Assembly: GCF_008632455.1 (NCBI RefSeq)
Contig: NZ_CP043929.1
Location: forward strand, 124,001 to 188,000
Direction: 5' to 3'
DNA: 64,000 nucleotides
DNA from: Methylomonas rhizoryzae
GTDB lineage: Bacteria > Pseudomonadota > Gammaproteobacteria > Methylococcales > Methylomonadaceae
Position 1 is the stretch's first letter; every line of letters begins with the position of its first letter. Both the position numbers and the translations under genes were made by a program. The notes below the pieces were generated by a model that worked only from the letters and a program-made list of their open reading frames with translations, was not told where the DNA came from and ran no database searches. Positions 56,201 to 64,000 of the stretch are shown one piece after another.

Positions 56201-57540
56201 AAATCGTTCGCAGCCGCCTGGAAGGTTTGGGACCGGTCAGCGCCGCACAATTGGCCGAACCTTTGGCACTGCCGGCGACTGCGCTGGAACCCGCTCTACT
56301 GGCTTTGCAAAGCGAGGGTTTCGCGATTCAAGGCCGGTTTAGCGACGGCAGCGAAGTGGAATGGTGCGAGCGCGGCCTGTTGGCGCGTATCCATCGCTAT
56401 ACCTTGAAACAGCTGCGTAGCGAGATTGAGGCGGTTGCCCCGGCCGATTTCATGCGCTTTCTATTCCGCTGGCAGGGCGTGGACGCGACCGGCCGGGAAC
56501 AGAGCAATCTGCCGCAGCGCCTACAGCAACTGGAGGGCCTGAGCTTGCCGGCGATCAGCTGGGAGGCCGAGGTGCTGCCGGCGCGGGTGCCGGGCTATTT
56601 GCCGAGCGAACTGGACACGCTGTGCGCCAGCGGCAAACTTGTCTGGCTACGACTGGCCCCGTCCGCCGGCAAAAGCCCCGGCCAGCGCAAACTGCCGGCC
56701 GGCAAAGCCAGCGCTATTAGCCTGCTCGGCCGCGACAGCTTGCCGCACTGGCGCGCCTATGCGCCGCTGCCGTCCTTAGCCGACATCGAACTGTCCGGCA
56801 TCGCGCTCAGGGTATACCAGGTGTTGAAAGGCTTGGGCGCCAGCTTTTTCGAAGAGTTGGTGGCCGAAGCCGGCTTGCTGAAAACCCAAACCGAAAGTGC
56901 GCTGGCGGAACTGGCGGCCTGGGGTCTGGTCAGCGCCGACAGCTTTCAGGGCCTGCGCACCTTGATTACCCCGCAGCCGGTACTGCATCGGCGCAGCAAG
57001 CGCTATCCGGGCTACGATCCCTTCGCCGCGGCCGGACGCTGGTCCTTGCTACGTCAGCCGCCGCAAGTCGTCGACGCCGATCGTTACCATCACTGTGAAT
57101 ACTTGGCGCAAGTGCTGCTGCGCCGTTACGGCGTAGTATTCCGCAAACTGCTGGAACAGGAAGACGTACTGCCGAGCTGGCGCGATTTATTGTATGTATT
57201 CCGCCGCCTGGAGGCGCGCGGCGAACTGCGCGGCGGCCGCTTCGTGCAAGGCTTTGCCGGAGAACAGTTTGCCTTGCCGGAGGCCTTGGACATGTTGCGC
57301 GCCGTCAAGCGCCAGGCCAAGGCGGGCGAATTCGTCACCCTGGGCGCCGCCGATCCGTTGAACTTAACCGGCATCGTCACGCCCGGCCAACGCATCGCCA
57401 AGCAAACCGGGCGGCGCATTCTGTACCGCGACGGCCTGCCGCTGGCCGCCAGCCAACAAGGCGGGGTCAATTTCCTGCAGGAGTGCGCCGTGGAGGAACA
57501 GACGCACTTGAAACTGGCGCTGTTGCGCCGGTTGCGCTAA
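53254..57540 (+). CDS. lhr: Long ATP-dependent helicase Lhr
   Basis: The 1428-aa protein is a superfamily 2 helicase of the Lhr type, which unwinds RNA-DNA hybrids and is linked to DNA repair. Walker A APTGSGKT is at 42-49 and the DExH box DEIH at 167-170, followed by SATQRP and the second RecA domain with ATASLELGIDIGEVD and QRVGRSGHR. The long C-terminal half (winged-helix and Lhr-specific domains) runs to LLRRLR. The start (MPLTAFHP) is 45 bp after the ABM gene. Length matches the long form found in proteobacteria. Confidence 0.95.
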   Translation: MPLTAFHPLVADWFTGRFAAPSQVQTQAWPAIRAGRQTLIAAPTGSGKTLAAFLAAIDDLLQQGLRAPLPDATRVLYVSPLKALSNDIRKNLEQPLAEIRFMLLEAGLPDVAIRAQTRTGDTSPAERQAMKRNPPHILVTTPESLYILLTSDSGREMLSTVHSVIVDEIHALAGNKRGAHLSLSLQRLDRLCPTPPVRIGISATQRPIELMAAFLTGSEARPCTVIDTGHVRRRDLAIEVTGSPLEAVMAAEVWSEIYQRLEDLIAEHRTTLIFVNTRRLAERAAAALAERLGEDCVTSHHGSLAKEHRLNAEQRLKQGKLRALVATASLELGIDIGEVDLVCQLGSPRAISAFLQRVGRSGHRLGAVPKGRLFPLSRDDLVECTAILAAIRRDELDRIRIPDHPLDVLAQQIVAEVACGECSEPDLFQSFAGAWPYRALSREQFGNVVKMLADGYHTRRGRRGAYLHRDAVHGQLRPRKGARLTAVLNGGAIPDQFDYDVIMQPEGLFIGTLNEDFAFESLPGDIFQLGNNSYRMLKIEQGRVFVEDAHGQPPNIPFWFGEAPGRSDELSQAVSELRSRIDVLLETGTEAASRYLHGELALPAAAAEQLLHYLATAKAALGVLPTQQTIVFERFFDETGDMHFVVHSCYGSRINRAWGLALRKRFCRRFNFELQAAANEDSLVLSLGPTHSFPVAEPAQYLKAATAEQVLIQALLAAPMFPTRWRWVANTALAVPRMRGGKKVPAYFQRNDAEDLIALVFPDQLACQENISGERQVPDHPLVQQTLYDCLHEIMDVDGLLNILSGIEQGTIAVVARDLTSPSPLALEILNARPYAFLDDAPAEERRTLAVQQRRFLAPEDAAEIGRLNPDAIARVRREAWPEVANPDELHDALSVLGFISAAEGRRGAAATLAEVGPDCTPWFDNLRRNRRATLLTIPGGHSLWVAAERLHALLSVFPAAGMEPEIAALDVETDDRDSALREIVRSRLEGLGPVSAAQLAEPLALPATALEPALLALQSEGFAIQGRFSDGSEVEWCERGLLARIHRYTLKQLRSEIEAVAPADFMRFLFRWQGVDATGREQSNLPQRLQQLEGLSLPAISWEAEVLPARVPGYLPSELDTLCASGKLVWLRLAPSAGKSPGQRKLPAGKASAISLLGRDSLPHWRAYAPLPSLADIELSGIALRVYQVLKGLGASFFEELVAEAGLLKTQTESALAELAAWGLVSADSFQGLRTLITPQPVLHRRSKRYPGYDPFAAAGRWSLLRQPPQVVDADRYHHCEYLAQVLLRRYGVVFRKLLEQEDVLPSWRDLLYVFRRLEARGELRGGRFVQGFAGEQFALPEALDMLRAVKRQAKAGEFVTLGAADPLNLTGIVTPGQRIAKQTGRRILYRDGLPLAASQQGGVNFLQECAVEEQTHLKLALLRRLR

Positions 57541-57644
57541 ATGCCGTGCCAAAAGAATTGGGCTATTTTGAAAATATGGTTGGCAGGGCAGCAGCCGGAC
57601 TTTATCGGTAGGTCAAGCAAACGGTTGGAATTTCGCAGCCTTGT

Positions 57645-58086
57645 CCAATGACACATGAGCCTGAGCGAGGCGTTGTATTTCCAGCGCGAGATGAGCTTGG
57701 AAGCGCAAAAGTTGGGGGCATAGAGGCATTCGTGACGATACAAACTCAAGGACTAAAACGCTGGCGTAAGTACGAGCCTTTGTTTCCGGCAATCAGGCCG
57801 TCGCGTTTACGCTGCGGATCGGGTCGAGGCTTACGGCTGGATGAGCGATACGCTTAAGCAGTTTCGTTGTGCCCGCTGCACCCGTGCCGATATATGAAAA
57901 GTTTCGCTCATTGCCCGAGGCGGCAAGCTATCTCAAACCGGAAACCACCTTGGAAAAGCTGGAGATATTCGCCGCCCAACACCTCAATGAGGCTAGGGCG
58001 ACACTCTTTCAATCAATAAATCCCAACAGAGTGGCGCTTAAGATCGTTCTCGCAAACAACCCTCGTCCAGGCTCATGTGTCCGGAT
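57645..58086 (+). mobile_element. Integrase-type IS remnant, copy 2 (deleted, both ends kept)
   Basis: GACACATGAGCCTG (57650-57663) and its exact reverse complement (58068-58081) bound a 430-bp deletion derivative. Inside, on the plus strand from about 57720, are degenerate pieces (IQTQGLKRWRKYEPLFPAIR), and from about 57869 the 3' module YEKFRSLPEAASYLKP through LEKLEIFAAQ. The same module is copy 1 at 38157. No intact transposase remains. The remaining gap 58087-58245 contains only the repeat at 58227. Confidence 0.7.
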
Positions 58087-58226
58087 TGAAAAATACTGAT
58101 GACCGCATGACCGATGTTTCCGCCACAGCCAAGCCGGCCTCTATCCGAGCGAATTATGGAATGCGCGTATTATCCAGTAATCATCGTTTTAAATCATTAA
58201 GATACAGGCATGCTTGGCTTTTTAAG

Positions 58227-58239
58227 TCACGGATTCAGG
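58227..58239 (+). repeat. Copy of the MITE terminal sequence
   Basis: TCACGGATTCAGG, preceded by TTTTTAAG, is identical to the right end of the element at 26633-26771. No left end was found nearby. Confidence 0.5.
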
Positions 58240-58245
58240 ATAATC

Positions 58246-59142
58246 TTAATGGCAAGCGCCTTTTACCGGGCCGCGACCGCTGCCGGTATTGGGTTTAAAA
58301 AACGGGGTACCTAGGATAAACGGTTTTGCGTCCCAGGCTTCCCAGTATTGCGGATTTTGGATTTCGGCCGAGCTCAGGGTGACCGCCCGGTTGGCATTGA
58401 CTAAAAATGCCGTAATCAGCCAAGGTCCTTGTGGTAGGCGCTTGCCGCGCGCCGCTTTGTCGAACAGCATCGGTGCGCCGAACAAGGTTGTCGAGAACTC
58501 GCTGCCGAGAAAACTGTCTGCGGGTTTGTAAATGGCCTTGGCCGGATCTACTTCCGTGATATTGGAATAAGGTTGCAGCGAAGCCGGGTTGTCGTTGAAA
58601 GCCGGATTGGTCACTACCCATATTTGCGCGTATGGGAAGACGGCGTCGGAGCCGCCGGCCAGCCAGGCTTGCTGAAATTGGCTATTGCTTCCGTTGGCGT
58701 TCGGATTGACCAAAAACACGTATAGATGGTTGTCCATGATGCCGTCGCTAGCGGCGGCACCGGAGGCGGTCAAGTTGTCCTCGTTGACGACGGTAATCTC
58801 GAAATTCAATTGGTCGGACGGCAGCGTAGTAGCGGCCGGTTTGACTTTATTGGCTTTCGCCAGTCCGAAGCTTTGATTGGTTTTGGTGCACGGCAACCAG
58901 GGCTGAGTCGAATAGATGCGGGCGAGATTCGCGTCCGCACCGGCGCTGGCGACCGGGGCGGTGACAGTAATGCTTACCGACGGCGCGGCTAAAACCGGCA
59001 GGGTCAGAAGGCAAGCGAGCGGATAGAGGTAGAACTTTATGCGGTGCGGAAGGGTTTGGGGGCTGTTTAGGATTTGGCTAAAAATAACTTCGCGAAATGA
59101 CTTTTCCTGCCAAACCGTGCGTGCCGAGCTCGGTCGACGCAT
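58246..59142 (-). CDS. Secreted protein of unknown function, tandem paralogue A
   Basis: The mature part starts after a signal segment (FYLYPLACLLTLPVLAAPSV). Family-specific motifs shared with the next gene include IYxTxPWLPCTxxNxSFGL, LNPNA or LVNPNA, PxAQxW, PQGPW, WEAWDAKPFILGTPFFKP and the C-terminal CH. Two cysteines (PWLPC and the last CH) may pair. The start codon is uncertain: the ATG at 59142 gives a long leader, and the frame is open further upstream through a REP-like palindrome. No family is recognised. Confidence 0.75.
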   Translation of the reverse strand: MRRPSSARTVWQEKSFREVIFSQILNSPQTLPHRIKFYLYPLACLLTLPVLAAPSVSITVTAPVASAGADANLARIYSTQPWLPCTKTNQSFGLAKANKVKPAATTLPSDQLNFEITVVNEDNLTASGAAASDGIMDNHLYVFLVNPNANGSNSQFQQAWLAGGSDAVFPYAQIWVVTNPAFNDNPASLQPYSNITEVDPAKAIYKPADSFLGSEFSTTLFGAPMLFDKAARGKRLPQGPWLITAFLVNANRAVTLSSAEIQNPQYWEAWDAKPFILGTPFFKPNTGSGRGPVKGACH

Positions 59143-59167
59143 GAACGGTTTGGCGCGGTGGATGCTC

Positions 59168-59216
59168 GGACTTTCCCGTCCATCCTTCGACAAGCTTAGG
59201 ACGAACGGGAAAGTCC
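59168..59216. repeat. Palindromic REP-like element
   Basis: GGACTTTCCCGT (59168-59179) and ACGGGAAAGTCC (59205-59216) are exact inverted repeats. The centre resembles the TTCGTCC..GCTTGTCGAAGGA-type extragenic palindrome seen in many bacteria. It lies between the two paralogues. Confidence 0.7.
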
Positions 59217-59255
59217 TGGTTACCCGAAACAGGGAATTGATGTGTAACCATAACC

Positions 59256-60050
59256 TTAATGACATTGGCCGTTGCCTCCGCTTAAGCCGGTGCCGGTGGT
59301 CGGCTTGGGAAACGGCGTACCGAGCAAAAAGCTACGCGCATCCCAAGCGTCCCAATTTTGCGGATTCTGCAGCTGGTTGGCGCTAATGGTGTTCCAGGGC
59401 AGTTTTTTGGCGTTGATCAGCATGGCCACTGCGATCCACGGTCCTTGCGGCATGTATTGGGCAAGGGCGCTGGTCCCGCGCCAGGCGGTGTCGAAAAACA
59501 TCGGCCCCTCCAATAAGGTTGCGGCAAAAGTGGGCGACGTGAAGCTGCCGGCTTTTTTGAACACCGCTTGCGCCGGCTTTAGGGTTTTCAAATTGGCAAA
59601 TGGTTTCAATAACGACGGATTGCCGGAAAACGACGCATTCATCACCGCCCAAACCTGGGCGACCGGCACGATTTCGCTCATATCGGCGGCGGATTTGAAG
59701 GCGGACGCCGATCCGGTCGCGTTGGGGTTCAATAAAAAGATATACAAGTCGTAATCCATTTTGTTGTCGCCGTTTAAATCCTGGTTGGTGACGGTAATAT
59801 CGAATTGCAAGGCATCTTTTGGCTGGGTGGTGCCGGCCGGCGAGACGGGGTTGATCAGGCCGAAGCTTTCGTTGGATTCGGTGCAAGGAAGCCAGGGCAT
59901 CGTGGCGTAAATGCCGGTGAGAGTGCTGTCGGCTCCGGCGGTGGTATCGGGAGCCGTTACCGTCAATTTCACGCTAGGTGCCGCAGAGCCGGTTTGCCAA
60001 AAGCAACAGACAAGGGCAACCAGCATCTTGCAAAAATGACTATCTACCAT
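59256..60050 (-). CDS. Secreted protein of unknown function, tandem paralogue B
   Basis: The 264-aa protein has a clear signal peptide (MLVALVCCFWQTGSAAPS). It aligns with paralogue A over nearly the full mature length, with PWLPCTESNESFGLI, FLLNPNATGS, GPMFFDTAWRG, PQGPWIAV, NWDAWDARSFLLGTPFPKP and a final CH. Both appear to be single-domain, beta-rich secreted proteins that arose by duplication. The function is unknown. Neighbours give no clue. Confidence 0.82.
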   Translation of the reverse strand: MVDSHFCKMLVALVCCFWQTGSAAPSVKLTVTAPDTTAGADSTLTGIYATMPWLPCTESNESFGLINPVSPAGTTQPKDALQFDITVTNQDLNGDNKMDYDLYIFLLNPNATGSASAFKSAADMSEIVPVAQVWAVMNASFSGNPSLLKPFANLKTLKPAQAVFKKAGSFTSPTFAATLLEGPMFFDTAWRGTSALAQYMPQGPWIAVAMLINAKKLPWNTISANQLQNPQNWDAWDARSFLLGTPFPKPTTGTGLSGGNGQCH

Positions 60051-60262
60051 GAGGTTTACGGGGATTGTGGTTACGGTTCGGTCGAAAGTCCGGATAGTTT
60101 AGTTGTTTGTAATAACTATGACGACCTCGCGTTGCCGCGCGACTTTGCCCCGAAGCGTTAGTAGGCGCATGTGTTTGCTGGGGCGCGGTCTCGTAGCGGC
60201 ACGGCCTCGTTCCCACCAGATTGACCTATGGATTTAGGGACGGCGCCCAGGCTTTATGAGTG

Positions 60263-61510
60263 TCAGTCGCCGTCGGCCGGGGCGGTTGCCAGCCAGTCGG
60301 CGATGGCGGTTCCGGCCCAATGACCGCTGGCCAGGCAAGCGCTGAGCAAGTAGCCGCCGGTGGGGGCTTCCCAATCCAGCATTTCGCCAGCACAGAATAC
60401 GCCGGGCAACTTTCGCAGCATCAGGTGGTCGGTCATTTCCGAGAATTTTACCCCGCCCGCGCTGCTGATCGCCTCCGCCAGCGGCCTGGGCGCTCGCAAC
60501 TGCACGGGCAAGGCCTTCAACAGCTCGGCCAGCTTGTCGCCGTCGTTCAATACGGCTGGCGCAGCAATTTCCCGCAACAAGGCGATTTTAATGGCGCTTA
60601 AGCCCAAACGTTTGCGCCAGTAATTGCTGGTCGATTCCTTACCGCGCGGCAGTTGCAGCCTTTCCAAGGTCGAGGACAGCGAGCGGCCCGGCAATAAATC
60701 CAATCGGATTTCGGCCTGACCTGCCGCTGCGATAGCGTCGCGCAACTGTGCGGAAGCGGCGTAGATCAAACCGCCCTCCAAACCGTATGCGCTGACGGTC
60801 AATTCGCCTTGCAGGGCATGGCTGCGGCCGGATGAGTCGGAAAATTCCAAGCGAACCGGCTTGAGCGGCTGACCGGCGTAAGTTTCCCGGAAGCGAGCGC
60901 TCCAGTCGACTTCGAAGCCGCAATTGGCCGGGCGTAGCGGGGCGATGTCTATGGCGTGCCGGGTTAATGCCTGTACCCAAGCCGCGTCGGAACCTAATTG
61001 CGGCCAGCTGCCGCCGCCCAGCGCCAGTAACACCGCCCGGGCCCGGCAAAGCGTATCGCCGTGCGGAGTGTGAAACCGTAACTGCCGGTCGTGCCAATCC
61101 AGCCAGCGGTGGCGCATGTGAAAACCTACGCCTCGCCCGCGCAAGCGGTGCAGCCAGGCGCGCAATAACGGCGCGGCTTTCATTTCGCTCGGAAACACCC
61201 GACCGGAACTGCCGACGAAGGTTTCTATCCCCAAATCGTTGGCCCAAGCTCGCAGGGCTTGCGGCGGGAAGGCGCGCAGCATGGGTTCCAAATCGCGACT
61301 GCCGCTGCCGAAGCGGGACAAAAACGCATCGAAGGTTTCGCTATGGGTTAGGTTCAAACCGCCTTTGCCGGCCATCAGGAACTTGCGTCCGGCGGACGGC
61401 ATCGCGTCGAACACGTCTACTTCGATACCGCGTTGCGACAAAACCTCCGCGGCCATCAGGCCGGCCGGTCCTGCGCCGATGACGGCGACCTTGGTTGTGT
61501 TTGGCGTCAC
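60263..61510 (-). CDS. BaiN/HI0933-type FAD-dependent oxidoreductase
   Basis: The 415-aa flavoprotein has the dinucleotide-binding GAGPAGLMAAEVLSQRG near residue 12-28 and the family-typical GRKFLMAGKGGLNLTHSE near 41-58. It falls in the HI0933/BaiN (TIGR03862-like) family of NAD(P)/FAD oxidoreductases with unknown physiological substrate in most bacteria. The C-terminal GVFCAGEMLDWEAPTGGYLLSACLASGHWAG is the FAD-binding end. It lies 17 bp downstream of the aldo/keto reductase gene, so both may form an operon. Confidence 0.9.
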   Translation of the reverse strand: MTPNTTKVAVIGAGPAGLMAAEVLSQRGIEVDVFDAMPSAGRKFLMAGKGGLNLTHSETFDAFLSRFGSGSRDLEPMLRAFPPQALRAWANDLGIETFVGSSGRVFPSEMKAAPLLRAWLHRLRGRGVGFHMRHRWLDWHDRQLRFHTPHGDTLCRARAVLLALGGGSWPQLGSDAAWVQALTRHAIDIAPLRPANCGFEVDWSARFRETYAGQPLKPVRLEFSDSSGRSHALQGELTVSAYGLEGGLIYAASAQLRDAIAAAGQAEIRLDLLPGRSLSSTLERLQLPRGKESTSNYWRKRLGLSAIKIALLREIAAPAVLNDGDKLAELLKALPVQLRAPRPLAEAISSAGGVKFSEMTDHLMLRKLPGVFCAGEMLDWEAPTGGYLLSACLASGHWAGTAIADWLATAPADGD

Positions 61511-61526
61511 GGTACCGGCGAGAGCA

Positions 61527-62399
61527 TCAGGATTGATCCGTAGTCGCGAGCAATAGGGCCTCGATTTCGGCGCATTCCGAAGCGCTGAGCTCGAAGCCGA
61601 AAATCGCCAAATCTTGTTGCATGTGCTGCGGGGATGAGGTGCCGGTTAACGGTACGATGCCCAACTGGGTTAGGCAACGAAAGAAAATCTGCGCCGGAAT
61701 CACGCCGTATCGTTCGCCTAAGCTAACGAGCAGCGCGTGTTTGAGCACGTGCGGGTTGGCGGTCAGCGTCCAAAAGCTTTGATAGACGATGCCGTGCCTG
61801 CGGCAGAAGGCGCGGATGGCTTGGTCGTAGCCGGTTTGCGCATAAAAACGGTTTTGCACAACGGCCGGTTTAACCTGCGCGGTTTGGTGAAGGTATTCGA
61901 GCAATTCAGGCTCGTAGCAATTGCTGATCCCCAGTTGTTTGACGTCGCCTTGCGCGACCAAGGCCTCCAGCGCCCGCCAGGCTTCCAGGGTTTGTTTCCG
62001 ATCGGCCAGCGGCGAATGCAGGATCAAACCGTCCAGATAGTCGGTTTGCAGATTGTCGAGTGAAGTTGCGAACGATTGCGCCACTTGTTCGGCCAGTCCG
62101 GCGTTGGCATCGTAGGGGATGCGGAGCGGGTCGTGGCCGTTCAGCGGGGTGAATTTGGTTTGCAGATACAAGTCCCTGCGCTCTATTTCGGAACGGGCGC
62201 AGGCCGCGGCAATCGCCGCTCCGACGCCGGCCTCGTGATAGTGTTTGGGTTGGCAGGCGGTGTCTATGCCGCGAAAACCCTGGGCTATGGCCAGCTCGAC
62301 CAGTTCTTGCGTACGTTCCTGTTTCCACGCGGTGCCGTAGAGGATGCGCGGCATGCTGACGCCGGCGGCGCTTAACACGGTATTGGGGGCTGCGTTCAT
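61527..62399 (-). CDS. Aldo/keto reductase
   Basis: The 290-aa protein folds as a TIM barrel and uses NADPH to reduce carbonyls. Catalytic residues can be placed: Asp in RGIDTACQ, Tyr in KHYHEAGVG, Lys in LQTKFTPL and His in LILHSPLAD. The Tyr context (HYHEA) differs from the usual YGNE form. ISNCYEPELL is present as the conserved helix start. The substrate is unknown. Confidence 0.9.
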   Translation of the reverse strand: MNAAPNTVLSAAGVSMPRILYGTAWKQERTQELVELAIAQGFRGIDTACQPKHYHEAGVGAAIAAACARSEIERRDLYLQTKFTPLNGHDPLRIPYDANAGLAEQVAQSFATSLDNLQTDYLDGLILHSPLADRKQTLEAWRALEALVAQGDVKQLGISNCYEPELLEYLHQTAQVKPAVVQNRFYAQTGYDQAIRAFCRRHGIVYQSFWTLTANPHVLKHALLVSLGERYGVIPAQIFFRCLTQLGIVPLTGTSSPQHMQQDLAIFGFELSASECAEIEALLLATTDQS

Positions 62400-62485
62400 C
62401 GAAATTACCTGAGTCTCAAATGCCGCCTAGCTTAGCGCAAATACCCGGCCGAATGCGCGCGAACCGAACGAGATAGGCTAAGACC

Positions 62486-62953
62486 TCACAACCCGAGTTC
62501 GCTAAGGCTGGGATGATCGTCCGGTCTGCGGCCCAACGGCCAAAAGAACAGGCGTTCGCTTTCGATGATGGGTAAATCGTTGATGCTGGCGAAGCGGCGA
62601 CACATCAGGCCGTGCTCATTGAATTCCCAATTCTCGTTGCCGTAGCTGCGAAACCAGCTGCCGGAATCGTCGTGCCATTCGTAGGCAAAGCGGACCGCAA
62701 TGCGGTTGTCGGTATAGGCCCACAACTCCTTGATCAAGCGGTAATCCAATTCTTTCGCCCATTTGCGTTGCAAAAATTCGCGAATTTGGCCGCGGCCTAT
62801 CGGGAATTCGGCTCGGTTGCGCCAGCCGCTGTCTTCGGTATACACCTGCACGACTCGCTCGGGATCCCGACTATTCCAAGCATCTTCGGCCATGCGCACT
62901 TTTTGCGCGGCGGTTTCGACGGTAAAGGGCGGTAAGGGTGGTTTGGTTTCCAT
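62486..62953 (-). CDS. DUF1348 family protein (NTF2-like fold)
   Basis: The 155-aa protein matches the DUF1348/YesE-like NTF2 superfamily: AEDAWNSRDPERVVQVYTED, WRNRAEFPIGR, FAYEWHDDSGSWFRSYGNENWEF and MCRRFASINDLPI. The start METKPPLPPF at 62953 has GGAG six bases upstream; the longer frame to 63013 begins with a poly-Asn stretch and is less likely. The biochemical role is unknown. Confidence 0.9.
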   Translation of the reverse strand: METKPPLPPFTVETAAQKVRMAEDAWNSRDPERVVQVYTEDSGWRNRAEFPIGRGQIREFLQRKWAKELDYRLIKELWAYTDNRIAVRFAYEWHDDSGSWFRSYGNENWEFNEHGLMCRRFASINDLPIIESERLFFWPLGRRPDDHPSLSELGL

Positions 62954-63017
62954 CTCAGTCTCCGAGGGTTGAGCGTTGTTGTTATTGTTATCGGTTGAAA
63001 ACCGGCGTCGCACTATC

Positions 63018-64000
63018 CTACAGTTTAATTTTCAACGAATGTAGTTTACGGTACAAATGGGTGCGTTCCATGCCTATGGCCGAGGCCAGTTTGGCGACGC
63101 TGCCGCCGTTCTTTTCGAAATGGTATTCCAGATACGACTTTTCGAAATGGTCTCTGGCTTCTTTGAGCGGCAGGTTGAAAAACTCGGGTACGTTGCTGCC
63201 CAATTTCGGTTGCTCGGCGATCGAGCCCAGGGCGTTTTTGACTTCGTCCAGTTCGATGTCGTCGCCGGCGCCCAGTATCATCAGACGCTGAACCAGATTG
63301 CGCAGTTCGCGCACATTGCCGGGCCAGACGTAGTTGCGCAGATAGTTTTGCGCGGCCATGGAAAAGCGGCGGAACGGCAGTTTTTCGTGAATGATGAAAT
63401 GGTCCACGTAATAATTCAGCAGGCTGGGCACGTCTTCGCTGTGCTCGCGCAAAGCCTGAATTTCCAGGGTTACCTCATTCAACAGGTAATACAAATCCTG
63501 GCGGAAGCGGCCGCTGTTGACTTCTTCGTCCAAGGCCATCCGGGTTGAAGCGGCAACCCGTACGTCCACCCGCACCGCTTGGCTGCCGCCGACCCGCAAA
63601 AACGAGCTGGACTCCATGGCGCTCAGCAGGCGTGCCTGAGTTTCCGGATCCATACCGCCGATTTCACCCAAGAACAAAGTGCCGCGATGGGCTTGTTCCA
63701 ACAAACCGCGATATATGCGACCGTTATCTTCCCGACCGAAAAATTCCACGGCAGCGTTTTCCGGGGCGATGCTGCCCACCGAGACGTCGACGAACGGGCC
63801 GTCGCGGCGCGGGCTGTTGTTGTGCAGATAGCGGGCGAACATCTCTTTGCCGACACCGGGTTCGCCGACGAACAACACACGGGTATCGTGTTGCGCCAAG
63901 CGTTTGACCTTGTCTTTGGTGCGTTCGATCACGGCGCTTTTGCCGACCGGTTCGACGGTGATCATCAATTGTTGTTTTAGTCCGGCGTTTTCCCTTTGCA
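63018..64000 (-). CDS. NtrX-like AAA+ response regulator, C-terminal part (runs off right edge)
   Basis: The frame stays open to base 64000, so the receiver domain lies outside the window. The visible part contains an AAA+ domain with Walker A GEPGVGKE, sensor-like RFRQDLYYLLNEVTL, WPGNVREL and a C-terminal Fis-type helix-turn-helix ending AIGMERTHLYRKLHSLKIK, as in NtrX. Two features are unusual. The GAFTGA loop that contacts sigma-54 is absent (EDNGRIYRG in its place), and the Walker B aspartate is a glycine (LFLGEIGG). It may regulate by binding DNA without classical sigma-54 activation. Confidence 0.85.
   Translation of the reverse strand, partial: QRENAGLKQQLMITVEPVGKSAVIERTKDKVKRLAQHDTRVLFVGEPGVGKEMFARYLHNNSPRRDGPFVDVSVGSIAPENAAVEFFGREDNGRIYRGLLEQAHRGTLFLGEIGGMDPETQARLLSAMESSSFLRVGGSQAVRVDVRVAASTRMALDEEVNSGRFRQDLYYLLNEVTLEIQALREHSEDVPSLLNYYVDHFIIHEKLPFRRFSMAAQNYLRNYVWPGNVRELRNLVQRLMILGAGDDIELDEVKNALGSIAEQPKLGSNVPEFFNLPLKEARDHFEKSYLEYHFEKNGGSVAKLASAIGMERTHLYRKLHSLKIKL

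Noticed and set aside
1..64000. CRISPR array, tRNA or rRNA genes
   Set aside because: No regularly spaced direct repeats, no cloverleaf-like tRNA sequence and no conserved rRNA segment was recognised by eye.

Overview
The window looks like a chromosomal segment of a gammaproteobacterium with moderately high GC. The strongest clues are the order lptM-lysA-dapF-DUF484-xerC, a PdhR-type pyruvate dehydrogenase (homodimeric E1), RlmKL, YajQ, long Lhr and SelO, plus a secreted protein ending in a VPLP-type PEP-CTERM sorting signal. That last signal, with the wealth of c-di-GMP and hemerythrin sensors, would suit a Methylomonas-like methanotroph (Methylococcales). This is an inference from family knowledge; no methane-oxidation gene is present to prove it.

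Layout. 1-5.5 kb: the rlmKL gene (runs off the left edge), a membrane PAS-GGDEF diguanylate cyclase, and a membrane-protein gene broken by three frameshifts, one of them caused by a 16-bp tandem duplication. 5.8-13.8 kb: pyruvate dehydrogenase genes aceF, aceE and lpdA with selO and a BamE-like lipoprotein in between. 14-17.2 kb: ubiA, a pentapeptide-repeat protein and an APC amino-acid permease. 17.3-22 kb: two signalling proteins, a CBS-GAF-GGDEF-EAL protein translationally coupled to a small unknown protein, and a hemerythrin-PAS histidine kinase. 22.2-23.4 kb: a secreted beta-helix protein.

23.4-33.3 kb is an accessory scar region. It holds two decayed RHS 3' ends, a REPIN (two inverted REP sequences) into which genes from both sides run, a RAYT transposase fragment fused in frame to RHS coding sequence, an AT-rich FkbM-type methyltransferase, a 139-bp MITE-like element, a complete IS5-type element (27630-29007) with 4-bp target duplication and an array of six consecutive hairpins after its transposase, an IS630 remnant, and a PEP-CTERM protein with an autotransporter-type repeat. 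33.4-38 kb: a P-type cation ATPase, a retroviral-type aspartic protease and an unknown lipoprotein. 38-41.5 kb: a second scar with an apolipoprotein N-acyltransferase fragment, integrase and ISL3 remnants, and a secreted cysteine-rich RCC1-repeat protein.

41.5-57.5 kb is housekeeping: the lptM-lysA-dapF-DUF484-xerC operon, murI, an ATP-grasp-like protein, yajQ, gnd, a CNNM/CorC-type protein, a small HExxH protein, a monooxygenase-like protein and lhr. 57.5-60 kb: a deleted copy of the same integrase element and two tandem secreted paralogues of unknown function. 60-64 kb: a BaiN/HI0933-type flavoprotein, an aldo/keto reductase, a DUF1348 protein and an NtrX-like AAA+ regulator (runs off the right edge) that lacks both GAFTGA and the Walker B aspartate. 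No tRNA, rRNA or CRISPR array was recognised.
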